A stretch of DNA of 64,000 nucleotides, taken from positions 744,001 to 808,000 of the forward strand of contig NC_031468.1 in NCBI RefSeq assembly GCF_000006565.2, written 5' to 3'. Every line of letters starts with the position of its first letter. The stretch's first letter is position 1. The notes under the pieces were generated by a model that saw only the letters and a program-made list of their open reading frames with translations, did not search any database and was not told the DNA's origin. This document shows, one piece after another, positions 1 through 14,100 of this stretch. The position numbers were made by a program, and so were the translations under genes. The stretch comes from Toxoplasma gondii ME49. Its lineage: Eukaryota > Apicomplexa > Conoidasida > Eucoccidiorida > Sarcocystidae.

Positions 1-1
1 C

Positions 2-1216
2 GTGAAGCCTGAGAGAGTCCGGAAACTGTCGGGTGACTGTGTCTCCGTGCGCCGGCGAGATAGCGGCGAGGTCGAGGCGGATCCCCTGACCCCCCTTGTT
101 GTTTCACTCGCCAGAGACGTGACTCAAGAAGGCTCACCTGCCGTGAGGGACACTGGACCTTCGGACGCTTCTTCCTTGTCCTTCTCGTTTTCTCTGTTCT
201 CTCCTGCCGTCTCGTCTGCGCCTTCGCGATACTTCACCCACTCCGCGGAGTCGGCCGCGACCTCGAGGGAGACCGCGCGCCTCCCATGTCCCCCCCAGTC
301 TCCGGTACAGCCTTTGTTTCTTTCGCATCCGGGCGGCCTGTTCGACGGCCAGGCCTTTTTGAGTTCGTCACCCTTCGCGCGTTGCGGCTCCGTCCCCTTT
401 TCGCTGCCTCCTCACCTTTGTGGCCCGAACGCGGCGGCCGCCAGTGTTGCCGCCTCTGCAGCCACCCAGCTGCCGTACCTCTTTCTCGAGTTCGAGCGTC
501 TGGTGGCGACGGCTGTAGGCGGGGCAATTGTCGCCTCCGAAAACCTTCCTGCGTCGCTCTCCTCGTTTGCCTCTTCCCCCTCGAGGCTGGTCTGGAACAA
601 CCGCGCTGCGTCTGCTCACGTGATCGCCGCAGCCGCACACATGACCGCAGCCGCGCAGGCGATTGCGTTGGAAGCGCAGCAGGAGGCCGAACCGTTCCGG
701 GCCGCCGATTGTGCTGCGACCGCTAGTTGGGCTCCAAGTGGCGGGACCGCTGAGCACGTGGGCGAGGCAGGCAAAACATCAGGAAAACCAGCGGCGGAGG
801 CGCCCGAGGACGATGCCGGCGTTCAGAGGCCGACGGAGGGACGCTCACTGGAGGCGAAACGACATGGAGTTTCGAGAGAGGGTCACCGCCTAGGGAGACA
901 GACAGACAAGAGTGTGAAGTGGGAAGACGCCGAGCTCCGGGAGGAGGTCGGCACAGAGATCATCCACTCTTCTGCAAGGAGGGGGCTCCAGTTTGTGGCG
1001 CCGCTTCTCTCGCCAGACATACGAGGCGGTCGACTCACTTCGCGACCATCGGAAACACCCAGGGACGAAGAAACGTTTGAAAGAAAACACTCCGTTGAGG
1101 CCGCTGAAAGAGAACGCCCAGCAGAGACGCGAGAGGAAGAAGGCGCCTCGTCGGCAGCAGCTCCGGAAAGCAGGGAGGAAGGAGACTTGAGGGACGCCAA
1201 GAGGGTCGAAGCGTGA
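2..1216 (+). CDS. Hypothetical low-complexity protein, 3' part only
   Basis: An open frame of about 400 codons runs in from the left edge and stops at TGA 1214-1216. I do not recognise the family. The visible part starts with a Ser/Pro/Phe-rich stretch. An Ala-rich segment with alternating small residues follows near 580-690, and the tail is strongly charged (Glu/Arg/Lys) and probably disordered. No catalytic motif or clear membrane helix is visible. The length without a stop and the Ala-rich then Glu/Arg-rich layout resemble the last exon of a large coccidian-specific protein. The real start or the upstream exon lies outside the window. The other frames here also contain ORFs because the DNA is GC-rich, so the coding call rests mainly on length. 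Confidence 0.5.
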   Translation: MKPERVRKLSGDCVSVRRRDSGEVEADPLTPLVVSLARDVTQEGSPAVRDTGPSDASSLSFSFSLFSPAVSSAPSRYFTHSAESAATSRETARLPCPPQSPVQPLFLSHPGGLFDGQAFLSSSPFARCGSVPFSLPPHLCGPNAAAASVAASAATQLPYLFLEFERLVATAVGGAIVASENLPASLSSFASSPSRLVWNNRAASAHVIAAAAHMTAAAQAIALEAQQEAEPFRAADCAATASWAPSGGTAEHVGEAGKTSGKPAAEAPEDDAGVQRPTEGRSLEAKRHGVSREGHRLGRQTDKSVKWEDAELREEVGTEIIHSSARRGLQFVAPLLSPDIRGGRLTSRPSETPRDEETFERKHSVEAAERERPAETREEEGASSAAAPESREEGDLRDAKRVEA

Positions 1217-4200
1217 ACGCGAATGACGGCAACTCCACACGCCAAAAGACAAAAGCGACAGATCTATTCTTGCTTAACAGGTCATGTGGGTGAGCGTCCC
1301 TCTCTGGAAAGTCCGTTTGTTCAGACGCGCATCTCTGAGTTCGTGCGGACAAGGCCCTGGAAAGCTCCTGGACGCCCTGGCGGAACCTGCAGATGTATCG
1401 GTGGGGTGCCAGGACGCTGATGTCGGTGCCACTCAAAGGCAGGAGGTCTGCTCAGTGTGTTCGTTGCGAGTTTTTACTGGGGAAGAAAGGCGAAGTGAAA
1501 GGGCAGTGCTGTGGCCATGGAGGGTGTTTGCAAGCAGAGTTGGCGCAGCCGAGGCTCAATAGGGACCTGAAGTCTCTCTTCGAATGCCCCGCATTTTCTG
1601 ACTCACCAGAAGAGCGGCCCTGGCTGCCGAGGGGCACAAGGACAAGCGCCCAGGAAGTCCTGTGTGATGCAGATTTTGTATTTCTGTGTGTATATCAAAA
1701 CGGTTACCTACGCACAGCTGTGATCTCCGCTGCAGCAGTCTCTTTCCTAACGTTTGTCTGTGCAGAGTGGTTCGGTCGAAGGTTTGGGTGTCTTGTCTTA
1801 GCGGTAAAAGGGAAGGACGAGCATTCTGGTTGCCGCGTTTCTTGTCGGCAGCCCCCGTGAGCCGGTGTCGAAAGTGCCGACTGCGTTGGCATGAGGGAAT
1901 CGATCTCACCGAGGTGTTTGTCTCTCGTGTGCTTGCAAGAACTGACCGGGGCGTTTACCGGGTTCGCCGAGAAGCGGATGAGGCCTCCTCTTCAGTTCTT
2001 GCATGTAAATACGGAATTTTGTGACTCGTTGGCGATGTCGCCAAGGCGGGGAACGACATACACCCTCGTACCGAGATGAAGAGTTCACATGCCTCCACGC
2101 GCACTGTGTGCGGCGGTTGCTTTTCGTCTGTTAAAAAGGTTTGCTCACGTCGGACCGTGCTGTTGACATCGATGAAACGGGCAGACGAACGTCTGTCGCC
2201 TGGATTTTTTCGCGAGACCAAGGAGGGTAAACTCCTCACAGTCCTCGCAACCCGACAGAAAATACATGTACAAATGTGTATATATAGAGATACGTGTGTG
2301 AATGCGCATGCGGCTGTTTGTGCATGTCTATGCGTATGTGTGAAAGAGAGCGCTGCGAATCCTTGTAACGATTCGCGTACCTATACGGGAGGAGACTTTG
2401 ACTTTGCGAATGCTGATCGGTTGGGGGTCCCATCACAAGGGAAGAAGCGATTTTGGAGTAAGTGAGAGGCTGTAGGGTCGTGGCGACACATGCATGGAAC
2501 GACCGGAATGGGTTGCTCATGTGAGTGCCTACGTTTGTTCACCTGTGTATATCCGTAGTCAAACTGCCTGGAGTACAACGCCGCTGGGCGCTGGGGGTAT
2601 GTCATTTAAACCCGTGTGTTTTTCTGGCCTACTCTAGAAGTTCTGTCTTGCCTCCGGGTCATTTTTTGTCAATTTCGGGAGTTCGGAGACTTTCAGTTTC
2701 CTTCCTCCCTTGTCACCGCAGTGAAGACGCCTGCTTACAAAGGCACATCGTTGTTATAACGTCCGTTTCGGCCTTCACTCTGTTGACGGGGAAGTAGTTT
2801 GTCAAAAATATTCCGCCTTCCTCATCGCGTTTGCATGTTTGTTCATCGTATCATGGCGTGTTCTCCCTTCCTCGGTACCATCGTTGTCAGGACTTCGTCG
2901 AGTTTCAAACAGCCCCAGGGCGCACACATAGATCCTCACCGCGTTGCTTAAGCCACCGATTTCTATCACAGCACGACAACAGAGATCCGACCTGACTTCA
3001 CATGTATCCTAGGATCATAACGAACACAGCTGGCTTTTCTTGCCTCCTTACTAACTGGGGACTGCAACTCAATGAGACTGACACGCGATTTAGAGATGAT
3101 TTATTGGCGGCGACGGCAACGCAGCAACACAACGGTTTTTCACGCAGAGATGTACCTTCTTGGAAACAGAAATTCCCTTTGGCATCCGCAAACTAGCTAA
3201 AAATCAGCTGCGACTGTGCGCCTGTTCCTTCCGCACGACTTTTCTCTGCATGTGCATAGAAGACCTCGACAAACGAGCGCGAACCACTCGCGTTTAGCAC
3301 AAAGACTCCGAAGACACGAAACGGCCTTCCCGGACTTCTTGCGTGCCACCGATGGTCACCCGAAAAAGGAAGGAAGCACTATGGATCGACGCCGTTCGCT
3401 AGTTTCATTTCACACTTCACACCGGTCGGAAGATCTTCGCGTGTTTTGTGTCACCTGCACGAAAAGTTCCAGTCGATCAGAAAGGAAAGTGGTGGCCTAT
3501 TCTGGACGACAGGCGAAAAGATACCGATTTATCCTCAGTCGGGACTCGTAGATCCATCTCGCGTGAATGATTCGGTCAGGATCGCACACGCCGTGGTCTT
3601 TCCTAGTTACCTTATGCTATGACATCCGCTGAGCGAGAGCGCAGCGCTCGGAAACAGAGGGAATGCCTATTTGACGTAAATAAGACTCCGCCAGAGCGAC
3701 AACAGAGCGCGACACTATAGGCGTGCGATGGCGGGAGAATAAAGGCCAAAAGGTGAAAAGGACTCAGAGAAGAGGATGACACGGAGGAGAGGTGCTCACT
3801 CACGCTCAGACAAGCACTAAGTGGTGAGTGCGAAACCTTACTCCACTGCCTTTTCTCAAATGGTTGGGCGGAAGCGGAACCGGGACCCTTCAGCGAGGAG
3901 GCAGCGTCCAGGTATTAGTTGTGTCAACCTATGCAGCTACTGTGGGACTCGGAGTCCCAGTTTCAGTTACGGAGCTTTTTGAGTACACCGTGCACCGTTG
4001 CATTCAGGACCACGACTTTTAATCGGTTGGTACAGAATATCCCGATTAACTGGGCTAGAAGATACCGGGTAAACCGCGACCCAGAATTCTATGGTTGAAA
4101 TCATAAGTGAACAGGTGAATGGCGCTAACAAATGTTAGAATTCCATCTGACGGTTAGATAAGAACGTCCCCAACTGCTCGCGAAGTAGGACTGTGCCCTG

Positions 4201-6199
4201 TGACAGGTGTATACGGTGGGGGACGGAAGTTTGATGATTAGGAAAGGAAGCAGGACTGCATCCAGTGGTATTCTGTCTCTTCCAATCGATTTAAATTCGC
4301 GAGTACGGCAGCCCCTACCACTGAGGTGGGCAACTTGAGTGAACGATTCCATCTTTTACCCACGGAATTCGAATCATAAGACACAACTTCCACATCAACT
4401 CTAAAAGCCACCACCTGGTCACGAGAAAGGACACAGAGTTCCACGTTTCCAGTTTTCGTTTGCTTACGCCTTGCCGGCTTTCCCTCTTTTGTCTGTTGCT
4501 TTGTCGAACCGACAACAGGGTCGGAAGCCAATCGTCCCGCGCTTGTACGCGTCGATTTCTTTTTTTTCCGTGTTCCACTCTCTTTTTTGTGTCCTGGTGT
4601 TGCCAAGCAGCCAACTGCCATTTTTTTAGAGGCTGTTTACTCGGTTTGAATTGTGGACGCATTTGTTGAGTCCCTGTTCGCGTTTTGTGAACCTTTGCAT
4701 TGAAGCCTTACAGGCTTGAGTTCAGATCTCAGGGAAGTTTGAGTAAACATACCGCCTTTGGCAAGATCATAAGGGAGAACATTCGCCGGTTTATTTCGGC
4801 GGATTTGCCTTGTTCTCGCCATATCTAACATATCCGCGAGCGGCGTCGGTTGGAGTCACAGCGCGCCCGCTGGCTGAACCGTGACTTGTTTCTGTCTTGT
4901 CTTTCCGTGCTTCCCAAGTTTCTTCGCATGCCGGAACACTGGCACACACCTTTCTTCAGGTCTGAGTTAAACGCTCCATTTTTTACGAGAGATGTGCATT
5001 CTCTCGCCGTTGCTGCGGCCTAGTTGGTGACTTTCCCATCCGAGACAAGGATCGCAAGCTGCGCGCAGAAGCGACGATCACGGAGCACACATCGAAACCT
5101 TGCACATTTTATAAAACTGACGAAACTGCGGTTGACGTGACGGCAGCGCGACGCTTTTCGGACGCCAGTTCCATCTCATTTGCTGTCTTCCCTTCTGGAC
5201 CGGATTTGCAGCGCGAAGGAAACCTTTTGAGTGTGCAACTTCTCGAACCCGCTGCTTCAACTCACGCGTTCCTTGTGCCAATGCAGTGAGCATCTCGAAA
5301 AGGAGCGAAAAACAGTGAACGGTTTTCACGGGAAGTCGCTGGCTGTGTTGAACGCGCGGGGCTGCCGTGCCTTGGATGTCATCGCGTCCTTTCGTTTCTT
5401 CAGATTTTTTTCATTTGTGCCTGTGTTTTCGGGCGCGCGGCATGCCTGCAACCTGCGAACTCCGCGGTCTCAAAATATCCGCAACTTCTTCCGCACGTCC
5501 TTCGCCGTTTTCTGACCCTGTCGATTTCTGTGAGTTTGTGTGACTCTCGCTCTCGGATCCAGTCGAATCCTGCTGTGGTTTATCTGGCGTCGTTCTTTTT
5601 CTCCCCAGTCTCGATTCTCGTCCCGACTGCTCCTTTCTCCTGCTCCGAACGCCGTTTCTTTTCTCCTCCTCCCCCTCTCTCGTCTCCTCTCAGGCTCTCT
5701 TCTCTTCCTCATATATTTCCCCTTTCCTAACTCCCTGTTGTTTCTTTGTGTCAACAAGCTCCAGGAGACGACTGTCACTCCGGTCCGCTGCCCTGTCTAC
5801 CTGCGCCCAAGCTAACGCCTCGCTCTAGATGTCTCACTCTGCCGTCGTTTTGTCTCGCTCTTGCCGTCCGTGCACCTCTGCCCACAAGGAAAAGCTCCAC
5901 ATCTCAATTGGTAATGCAATGATGCAACTTTAGATTCGTGCGAGCGCTCATCTCGTTCTCGAGAAGTCCTACACGAACCGGGGACCGCAGGTTCGGGTCG
6001 AGTCGCAAAAGAAACCTGCTGCACTCTGGGCCTCTCGCGACACCCGCTCGCAGTTTATTCACGGCGTCAACGGGGTAATTTCTACTCCGCATCCTTTCGC
6101 CCTCTACCTTTTCTGTGCCTCTCTTCTTCGCTGGCTTCCACCGGCCTGCGAGGTCTCTCTCCACTGCGGCTGTCGCGTTTTGAGAGTTTTTTTGCCTCA
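1217..6199. other. Intergenic: 3' flank of the first gene and 5' flank of NAPRT
   Basis: About 5 kb without a supportable gene. ORFs are short, mutually overlapping and featureless on both strands. The left part should hold the 3' UTR of the first gene. The right part becomes pyrimidine-rich from about 5530 and should hold the NAPRT promoter and 5' UTR. Confidence 0.6.
5530..6199 (+). promoter_or_regulatory. Pyrimidine-rich leader upstream of NAPRT
   Basis: Long C/T-rich runs (for example 5590-5740) sit directly before the NAPRT start codon. Such tracts are common around transcription starts and 5' UTRs in coccidians. No TATA-type or specific factor site can be assigned, and the exact transcription start is not visible. 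Confidence 0.3.
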
Positions 6200-9100
6200 A
6201 TGGAGAAAAACCAGTCACGAGAGAAACGGCGTCGAGGAAGCTCGCTGGCCGCGGCAGAGGATGCCTCGCCTGAGCATTGTCCGCATGCACTGGGGAACGC
6301 ATCGTCGCCTTCTCTCATGCTCACCGACTGGTACCAGCTGTCGATGCTCTACGCGAACTGGCGGGTCGGCAAACACAACCAGCATGCAGTTTTTGAGGGA
6401 TTTTTCAGGAAGGCGCCATTCCAAGGGGAATTCGCCGTCATGGCTGGCGTCAAGCAAGTCGTAGAATTCATTTCCAACATGCGATTCTCTGAGGAGAACG
6501 TCGAGTTCTTCAGGTGAGCGGGCGCCGCGGTCTCCAAAACGAAGGGCCAGATGGGGACAAAGACCGCGTAGGACGCAGACACACTGCTGTCGCGCCGCTA
6601 GCCTTTCGAGAGCACGCAGCAGCAGCAAAGCTTACAGTAGACAAGAAGGGAGAGCGAGAAGGAGGAGGTGAGAAGGGGAGAAATGGAGGGGAGGAGAGGA
6701 GAGGGAAGAGTCGGAGGAGAGTGACGGATAAGCAACACAGCAGTGGAGACTGGAAGTCCGAAGAGAAGGGGAGGTTGGGAGACTCTCGGGAAGAGGTGGA
6801 AGGAAAGCGCTTTCTCTGGCGTCCATAGAGGTCGTGTAAGGAAGTCGAAACCGAGAGAGAACACAAAGTGAGAGGCTTTTTCACCCTTTGCTGTCGCAGT
6901 GCTTGCCCCCGTGCTCTAAACGTAAATTGTCACCTTCGCACTGACCTTTTGTGTCAAGTGCAAGTTGTTGAGTCAACATGCATGCTGTTAACATCGCCCG
7001 TGAGACTGCGAGTTCCAGATGCTGGACAGAAAAACGGGGTAACTGGCGACAAGCCGGCGAGCCTCAGCAAGGAGCGAAGCCTCTCGCAGGTCGAGTGTGT
7101 CAAAGCGAAAACAGAGAAGACGTTCTTGACTCTTGATGCGTGAGCATGCAGGACGGCTGCTGCGTGCTCTCGACAGACAGCCGACTCGCCACACTCTGTC
7201 TTTTTCTGCTGTGCTGGTCTGTCGTCTGTCGTTGCCGCAACAGAACTCAGTTCCCGCATGCAAGCGAGGAGTTTTTCAACTACCTCCGCTCGGTGGACTG
7301 CTCCGACCTTTGCATTCACGGTGAGTGTGAGCCATGACCTTTCAGAGAGACCAGAAGGCGCAAAATCAGGCGCGCGAGTCAGGCGCCGCAAATCCGGAAA
7401 GCGGGAGAAGCGAACAAGCGCTGGACCCGTTGTTTTGACTGTTTTACGAAGTATGCTTTTTGATTTTCAACAGTTCCGTTATGAACGCGAAAGTCGTCTA
7501 TTTAGGTCGTTCAACCGTGTGTTAGTTGTCCCAGTGAATGAGAATTAAGATCAGTCCTGTGTCAACCGATCGAAGTTCATCGTTCTTCCTCCGTTGCGAA
7601 TGTGATCTGGAGAGACGCGCTCTTGCTGGCTTCCCCACCCATTCTGTTCGGTGCCTCGCTTGAGCGTTTCTCTGCTGAGCGTTCCCTGAGAGTGGACTGC
7701 CCGCTCCTTCCCATTCAACAAGCGGTTTGTCTACAGCCTGTACCGTTCAATTCTGAGGTGCAGCGTTACCTTCGATGACTCCTTGTAGTCTCACTGGAGT
7801 AACTCGAGCCGAGTAAATCGAGGCCTTTCCTTCTAGAGCACACCGCGGCATGCAGACGCAGCCTGGAATACTCGGTCATCGTACGCGCTCACATTGGGGC
7901 ACCTCAAATGGAAGAGAAGCTGCAGCAGGAGGGGAATTGACGAGGTGACGCTCAACATGACCGGGTTGTCTGGGAGCAAGTCGCCGTACATGCACAGTCA
8001 ACCAGCTAAAACGGAACCTCCATTTCCTGCTACAGAGTGTAGAGCGTGATCACGGGAGAGCAGACTCTTATCCCAGTGCTTCGAGAAATGGTTTTCGAGG
8101 GTCATTTCTTCCTCCTGCGCTGGGTGAATCCGTCGTGTCTTTCTCCAGGACAGCCGAGCGTCTGAGACGAGACGCAAGAAACGCGTCTGAAGAACAGCCG
8201 CTTCTTGTCCACTGTGTGTAACTACAGCCGCGTGCAGGGATGCGGTCTCATCTTCGTAGTTCCCCGTCCTCAAGGGAAGCTGCACTCCCCTCGTCGTTGT
8301 CTGTCGTGACGGCCAGCTTCTTCTGTCTCTTGTGCTGGTGCAGAAACAGTCGTCGCTTGCCATGGGTGGGTGCATGCAGCCTCATGTTCGCGATGGGAAG
8401 ATGACGTCAAGACATGCGGTGACTTACATGCGCTTGAGTTCGGAGTGATTCCTTGCCCGCATGTTTTGCAGCGATTCCCGAGGGAACAATCGTTTTTCCG
8501 AAGGTTCCACTCATCCGCATCGAAGGACCGCTTGCCATTTGCCAGCTGGTTGAAACGCCCGTTTTGAACATCCTCAACTTTGCGATTCTCGTTGCGACTA
8601 ACGCAGCTCGGTGAGCCTTGCTCTCGTCTCCGTCGTTTCGCTTGTTCTGTCTTTCGGAAATGACATCCCTGCTCCTCTCGCCGTGGAAGCTCGGCGTTGC
8701 AGCAGTCGCGTTGAGTGGGGACTTTCACCAGCTTTTTTTTAGGTTTTCTCGGCTCGGCTCATCGTTGGCCTGCTACCTTCCGGTGTTCTTCTGCATGTTC
8801 CTTGCTCACTTTGCTTCCTTCTGTCTTCCTGCCCGTTTCTGTGGGGTGCGCATGTCTCCTCGCGCCTCGGCAGATGCTCGCGTTCGTCGTCACAGCCTCA
8901 GACGCTTCCTCGTCTCTTTCTGATCGTGTGCCCTCTGGTCTACATGCCCTCCTCCGTTTCTTCCTCTCCCTCGCAATCGGTTGCCTCCCGCCTCACCTCT
9001 GTCTTCTGTTCTCTCGTCTTGTCGCTGTAGGCATCGCTTGGCGGCAGGCTGGGACAAAGAACTCCTCGAATTCGGCGCGAGACGCGCTCAAGGTAAACCC

Positions 9101-11129
9101 AGGACGCTGAAGGTGAAAAACGGTGCCAGATGGTCGCGCCGGGGAGTTCGCTGGAAACAGCGGGCAACAGGTTTCGGTTTGCTTCTCCGCTTCTAAAAAC
9201 ATTCAGATCTTCCCCAGTTGTTCTCTCTATCGGGGTGAAGGCGCACCTACACCCTGCGGCGTACCCACCAGTTTGTGGTGTGCATCAATTCTTGACGAAA
9301 TTGCGTTTTCCTTTCTGTCTTATGACTGCTGTGTATATACACGGGACCAAAAAGATTTCTTATACCGGTAAAGAGTCTCCAGTGTCAAGGGGTGCCTGAA
9401 ACCGAAAACGTATCTGACAGCGTCCTTTACCTTTTTCTTAGGTAAAAGACACTCTCTATACGTATGTGTTTCGATACGGTTTTCATAAAGTAAATATTCA
9501 AACGACTTTTCTCCTCGCTGTGCCTTTCCATCTTTCTCTCCCTGTCTACCTCTTCCTCTGTCTCGTTCTTTGACTTCCTCGTTCCCTCGTGCTCTATAGC
9601 TTTCTCTCCTTCGCCTCTCGGCCGGTCTCTACATCTCGCTCTCCTTCTCTGTTTTGGCTCTCCCTCTGGCGGCTTCTTCAGGTCCTGACGGGGCTCTCAG
9701 TGCAAGCCGGTACTCTTACTTGGGAGGCTTCGACGGCACCAGCAACACACTGGTAGGGAAGTTTGTGCAAGGCGGAGAAAGAACAACGCGCCTCGAGTGT
9801 GCCCTTGCATGCGGTCAAAGAAAGGACGCACTTGGTTTGCGTCTGGTTTGAGGCTGTGTTATATCAAATGGATATTCGCGTCTCGTCTCCATCGAAAGCG
9901 TCCACGCGTTCATGACAGGCATGCACCTCCTGGAAGGTGTATTGATAAATATTGAGAGTCCAAATCAAGGTAGCCAACACCGGGTACGGCTTCCCGCAGA
10001 AGGCCAGTGTCTTCTACTCTCCACGATGTCGAGTAGAGACCGCTGAGTCGCGATCGCTTCGCATATTTTCAACTTTCAGTTCAAGGCTTCGACGAACCCA
10101 GCTGGGATAGGTACCGCGCAAGCAGTTGCTTTTGCCCTACTATTCGGCGACGAAAAGCGATCACCGAGACAGAAGGAACGGGGGGCGAGGCTTTGCAAGA
10201 GTCGCCGACAGGGGAGTGGATGGAGATCTGAGATTCGCGCCTGACGTTCGAGCGTCGGATACCAGAGCGTTACTTCGTCAACAAGTTGTTTCTCGGAATG
10301 CAGTCAGGGGATGAGAATTCGTTCGATCTTTTTGATTCGGGGCACAGGTGGCTGGTGCGGTAGACGCACAAGCCGAAACCCGCCGACAGCTCGGCTCGCG
10401 CGAAAGAAAGCGGTGCAATGAGGCCTGCGGTATCCCCTCTTCGACGAAGAGAGAAGGGAGGGAAGAACGCGCCACCACCGGGGCTGCCTTCGAACTCCTT
10501 CGCGCAACTTCGGCGATCCGGAGACTCGCGACATGCCTTGTGGGGGGTGGGGGGGGGAGATGCGGGGTGCATGCGTGTGTAGAGGGTAAAAGTCCGTTTA
10601 GCGACTTGCATGCGTTTCAGCTGTCTCACTCAGTGCCGTGGGCTGTGTGTGGGGAACCGAGGGAGTCGCGTTCTGTGTCCTAGAGGCCTTCGTTCCTGTG
10701 GTTTTAGGTTCTGTGAGTTTGCCTGTGTTCACCTGTTGCTCTGCACGGGAGAAGACTCAAGAAACGCGTTGCCTCTGCGTTCTCTCCTCAGGCTGCCTAC
10801 CTCTTCGACATTCCACTGCGGGGGACGATGGCTCACTCCTTCGTGACTTCGTTCTCTTCTTTTGACCAGCTGAAACCTGAACTCGTTGTGCCGCCTGCAG
10901 CGCCAACTGATGCTGCTTTGCAACCTGAGAAGGGAGTAGTCAATGGACCCCGCTCGACTCCCGTCCTGCGAGGAAAGGACATCATCGAAAGGGTGCGTGC
11001 TCGAGGGACGGAAACGAAACTGGCGTCTTCGCTGCCCACCAGCTGTTCTCGACGCTGAAGTGTGTATCTATGTATCTATGTATCGATGTACGTATATGCG
11101 TATGTATGCATGCATGCCTGTGCATGCAA

Positions 11130-11175
<46 letters not shown>

Positions 11176-14100
11176 ATCCATGTGTATGAACATGTGCGTG
11201 TATGTGTTTATATATATATATATATTCATATACATGTATATGTGTGTATGATTATGAGACGACGAGAGAGAGATTGCCAGGGTGTTGCCTCCCTCGGGAG
11301 GTCCCAAGCCCTCGCACGGAAGACAGAAGGAAGAATCGGGGGAGAAATGACTCGGCCTGTGGTTGGGAAAGGCGTCATACAGGGTTGTCTCTCTCTCTGG
11401 CTTTGTTTTTTGCTTGTGAAAACGCTGATTTGCTGTGTCGCTTCGATTTTTAGCCAGACAACTCCTGCACCAGCTTCGAGGTCGAGCTCCCTGCAACCGC
11501 ATGCAGATGCGCGTGTATTTCTGGACTTTGTCGGTGTCTTGAGTTGTCAGCGGGATCTGCGTTTGTTGATCTGCAGAAGCGTGTGTAAGGTTCGAGGTGT
11601 GTTTGCAAGCGGCCCTGTGCGCTGAAGTCAATGAAGACACAAGAAGCCTCTGCAGAGTCTGCGTCTCTCCGCTTTGTGTCAGGTGCTCAAGTATCGACAG
11701 AAAGTGATTGATTTGTGGCCGAGCGAAAACCTCGATTCGATGATGAACATGGGTGAACTGGCTGCATTCACCGCGTTCGCGCAAGTGAGTCTCCTTTCCT
11801 CTCCGCTTCTGTCTGCGTCTTCTTTTCCTCCATGTTTGTCTCCGTTTTCGCCGGGCAGGAATGCGGATGTGACGCAAAAAGCGAGAAAAGGCTCAGAACA
11901 CCAGCAGCGCATGTGGCGGAATGCCGCCTTTGCGGAGAGATGCAAGAGACAGCGTGCCCGAATATAGGCCGAACGCCTCTCCCGAGCGTTCTTATGCCGT
12001 GGGGATCACCACCAGACGGAGGAGGGGCGGGGGTGTTGACGGAGAGGGTCGAGGCCTGGAACAGCAGTGGCCGGAACTCTGGGGAGCAAACAGTAGAGGC
12101 GTTTAATTTCCGATTCTCGAGGACACTGTAGCTGAAGGTTTGAAGCGACCTCTCTGATGGGACTGGACTGAGAAAGAGTTTGGGAGGCGAACAGACACAC
12201 ACATGCTTGTCGCTTGTGTTCCTCCTTCAGTTTCGCTTCCACACCAAGACGCGTTCTGTTTTTGTCCTTTTCTTTGTTAGACGTTCCCCAATGCCTTCCT
12301 CGCTCTCGTTGACACTTACGATACGCTCTGCTCTGGTACGGAGACAACAAAGCAACCGAGGAAACGCCTTCCCTGGTTTCTCGCTCGGTGGCTTCTCTCG
12401 CGCGCTTCGATTTCCCTCTTCCTCGGGCATCATTTCCGCGGTTTCTTCATCTCTGTGGGGCGTCACGGCCTGCACCACACGTTCCTTCTCCCGTTCACTT
12501 TGCTCAGGCTGTCTCGGATTCCTCTTTCCTTCCGGCCGTCTCTCTTCCTTGCTGCTGTCTCCGTCACGGAGTTCTTCTCTCTCGACCCTGCGTCATTCGG
12601 ACATGCTCGTCTGCGTTTCCTAGTCCCTGCGGCTCCGATACATGCGTGTATCTGTCGATCGGCCTATGGATCCATCGATATTTACCAATCGATCAATATC
12701 TACATATCTACATATATATATATATATATATATATATGTATACGTAGAAGTATTTTATATGCACAAATGCACGGGTATGCATGCATCTTCACATCACACC
12801 ACATCTGCATTTCTATCGCTTTCTCTTTCCCCGTCTCTCTTTTCCAGGTGTTCCGAACGCTCTTGTGGTAAGCGCCGCTCTCCTGGAGTGCGGCTACCAT
12901 CCGAGAGGCATTCGTCTGGACTCCGGTGACCTCGCCTATCTCTCCAGGTAGGTCGCCTGTAGGCTCGCGTTCCACAGCAAACGACTGTTTTTGCCGTTTC
13001 GTAAACAAGCAGAATGTCATGTCTCGTGCCAGTGCAGGAAGATCGACTTACGTAACTCAACGAGGAGAGAGCGATAAAGTGACAGCCGTGAAGAAGAGCG
13101 TAGCCGCGCCAGAGGGCGATGCATGCATGCGCGTAGATAGGCCATGGGGTGTAGTTGCCTACATGCTTCTACATGCGATACGCTAAATCAATGGACATAA
13201 GCATACAAATATATGTCTATATGTGCAGATAAACATAGATACTCAGAGGCGTGCGTTTGAGCGGGAAGAAGGAGAGAGACAAAAACCACACGATTGTTCT
13301 ACCTCAGCATGTCTGTTGATGCCCCCCTGGACTGCTGTGTTGTGCTGTGCATTCGCGTCGGAAACCGGTCGCATGCACACAGGCTGTCTCGCAAGCTCGC
13401 AGGAATGTTGTCGAGGGATGCTGTCTGTGTGCATGTGCTTTCCGGTCTCCTCTCGTGTACGACTTTTCTTGTGCGATGCAGAGAAGTCCGCAAATTGTTC
13501 CACGAGGCAGCAGCCGCTTTTGAAATGCCCGACCTCGGTCGGCTGAAGATTGCAGCTTCCAACGACCTCAACGAAGTCGTCATCTCTTCGGTTCGTGACG
13601 AGGTATGTTTACACGTCGGCCATGACCGTATACATATGCATACCCAATGATGTTTCTTCACACATCCATGCATGCATCAACACACACATATTTGTGAATA
13701 TATATATATATATAAATATATGTATGCATGTGTGTACCTACATGCATGTGTGTATACGTAGAGATATAGTGTGGTTCTGTATACTCTGCATGCAGGTTTA
13801 TAGTAATATGTTCTGCAGAGACAAGTCTTCACATGTAACACTGGTGCTGGCAACGCAAGTGGGCGCAAGCGTCTGCCTGCCTAATAATGACGGAGAGGGT
13901 GGAAGACAAAGAGAGGGAGGTTGCTGCGCGAGCCTTAAAGCGTCTGCGAGGCGACGCTTCACTTTTATACGTTTTTATTGCTCCCGTTTCTCCGTCTCCC
14001 GTGTGCGTCTCTCTCTCTCTCTCGCTCTGGCGCGGCTTCCCTTCTCGTCTCCAGCGGAGCGTAGAGAGTTCGGCGCCACTCATGAATCTGTTGGTACCGC

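Noticed and set aside
11068..11877. 269-codon minus ORF with long Tyr/Ile repeats
   Set aside because: The Tyr/Ile runs are translations of the (TA)n array, and the ORF is antisense to NAPRT exon 7 and its flanking introns.
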